Shown here: one piece after another, positions 12,650 through 12,758 of the stretch
Position numbering within the stretch: position 1 is the first letter of the stretch
How the letters are laid out: each line of letters begins with the position of its first letter
The notes under the pieces: generated by a model
Told to the model about the DNA's origin: nothing
Databases searched by the model: none
The model's input: the letters and a program-made list of their open reading frames with translations, nothing else
Made by a program: the position numbers and the translations under genes
Source of the DNA: Anaerolineae bacterium
Lineage (GTDB): Bacteria > Chloroflexota > Anaerolineae > J102
DNA length: 12,758 nucleotides
Direction: 5' to 3'
NCBI GenBank assembly: GCA_026992375.1
Contig: JALXAF010000399.1
Span: forward strand, 1-12,758

Positions 12650-12758
12650 ATGCCGACAATCCGTCGATTCGAGGACTTGCGGGCCTGGCAAAAGGCTCGG
12701 ATTTTAGCTCGCGATGTGTACGAAGTCTCGGGCCAAGGCGCGTTCGTCCGTGATTTCA
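12650..12758 (+). CDS. Four-helix-bundle protein (23S rRNA intervening-sequence type), N-terminal part
   Basis: The ATG at 12650 has an ideal Shine-Dalgarno (GGAGGA, 12638-12643, 6 nt spacing). Thirty-six codons are visible before the window ends: MPTIRRFEDLRAWQKA, then RILARDVYEVSG and QGAFVRDF. The (F)EDLRAWQKA start followed by L/A-rich helix and (V)Y is the signature of the four-helix-bundle family found inside 23S rRNA intervening sequences and as scattered single genes. The related Avd proteins of diversity-generating retroelements share the fold. Members are about 115-130 residues, so roughly two thirds lie outside. Function is unknown for the family at large, with nucleic-acid binding suspected. 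Such genes often sit among short repeats, as here. Confidence 0.85.
   Translation, partial: MPTIRRFEDLRAWQKARILARDVYEVSGQGAFVRDF

Noticed and set aside
12408..12707. A 99-codon open frame on the plus strand across the GTCG array (and similar frames on the minus strand)
   Set aside because: The frames are open only because the 8-bp words contain no stop triplets. Their products are pure repeat, they overlap real genes, and they have no Shine-Dalgarno.

Overview
This is a 12.8 kb, GC-rich piece of bacterial chromosome. The gene set and style point to Chloroflexota (an Anaerolineae- or Caldilineae-like lineage). The evidence is a membrane protein with a huge Thr/Pro-rich stalk behind an ECF sigma factor, a free-standing glutamate formiminotransferase next to serine hydroxymethyltransferase, a YacP-like NYN protein, and repeat-filled intergenic regions beside a four-helix-bundle (23S rRNA intervening-sequence type) gene. 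The lineage is inferred from gene families, not from a marker gene.

Layout. The left edge holds the last 70 codons of a citramalate synthase (cimA, + strand). A leftward block follows: a YacP-like NYN-domain protein (600-1103) and glutamate formiminotransferase ftcD (1159-2055). A strong intrinsic terminator sits between these two, and its U-tract ends one base before the NYN start codon. Positions 2056-2697 carry no gene but are packed with inverted and direct repeats, including a 127-bp MITE-like element. Next, also leftward, come serine hydroxymethyltransferase glyA (2698-3978) and a CPA1 Na+/H+ antiporter (3975-5585) that overlap by an ATGA, so they are probably translationally coupled. 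A two-gene leftward operon follows: an ECF sigma factor (7702-8280) overlapping by ATGA a membrane protein with a long Thr/Pro stalk and two extracytoplasmic DUF5666-like repeats (6023-7705). An in-frame TAG appears to cut off a further 42-codon Pro-rich tail of the latter. A CDP-alcohol phosphatidyltransferase (8650-9249, -) diverges from a Sir2-family deacylase (9429-10301, +). After a structured intergenic region comes a half-size ABC exporter (10615-12411, +) with an Asp in place of the catalytic Walker B Glu. The window ends with a strictly 8-bp-periodic array of 25 GTCGNNNN words (12416-12615) and the start of a four-helix-bundle protein gene (12650-edge).

How it fits together. FtcD and GlyA both handle tetrahydrofolate one-carbon units, and no histidine-degradation genes are visible. 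The sigma/stalk-protein pair looks like an envelope-sensing sigma/anti-sigma module. Nothing here is a clear-cut new defence or mobile system. The most unusual parts are the 8-bp word array beside the four-helix-bundle gene, the stop-interrupted tail of the stalk protein, the two abutting perfect palindromes in the sigma-operon leader, and the dense folded intergenic repeats.
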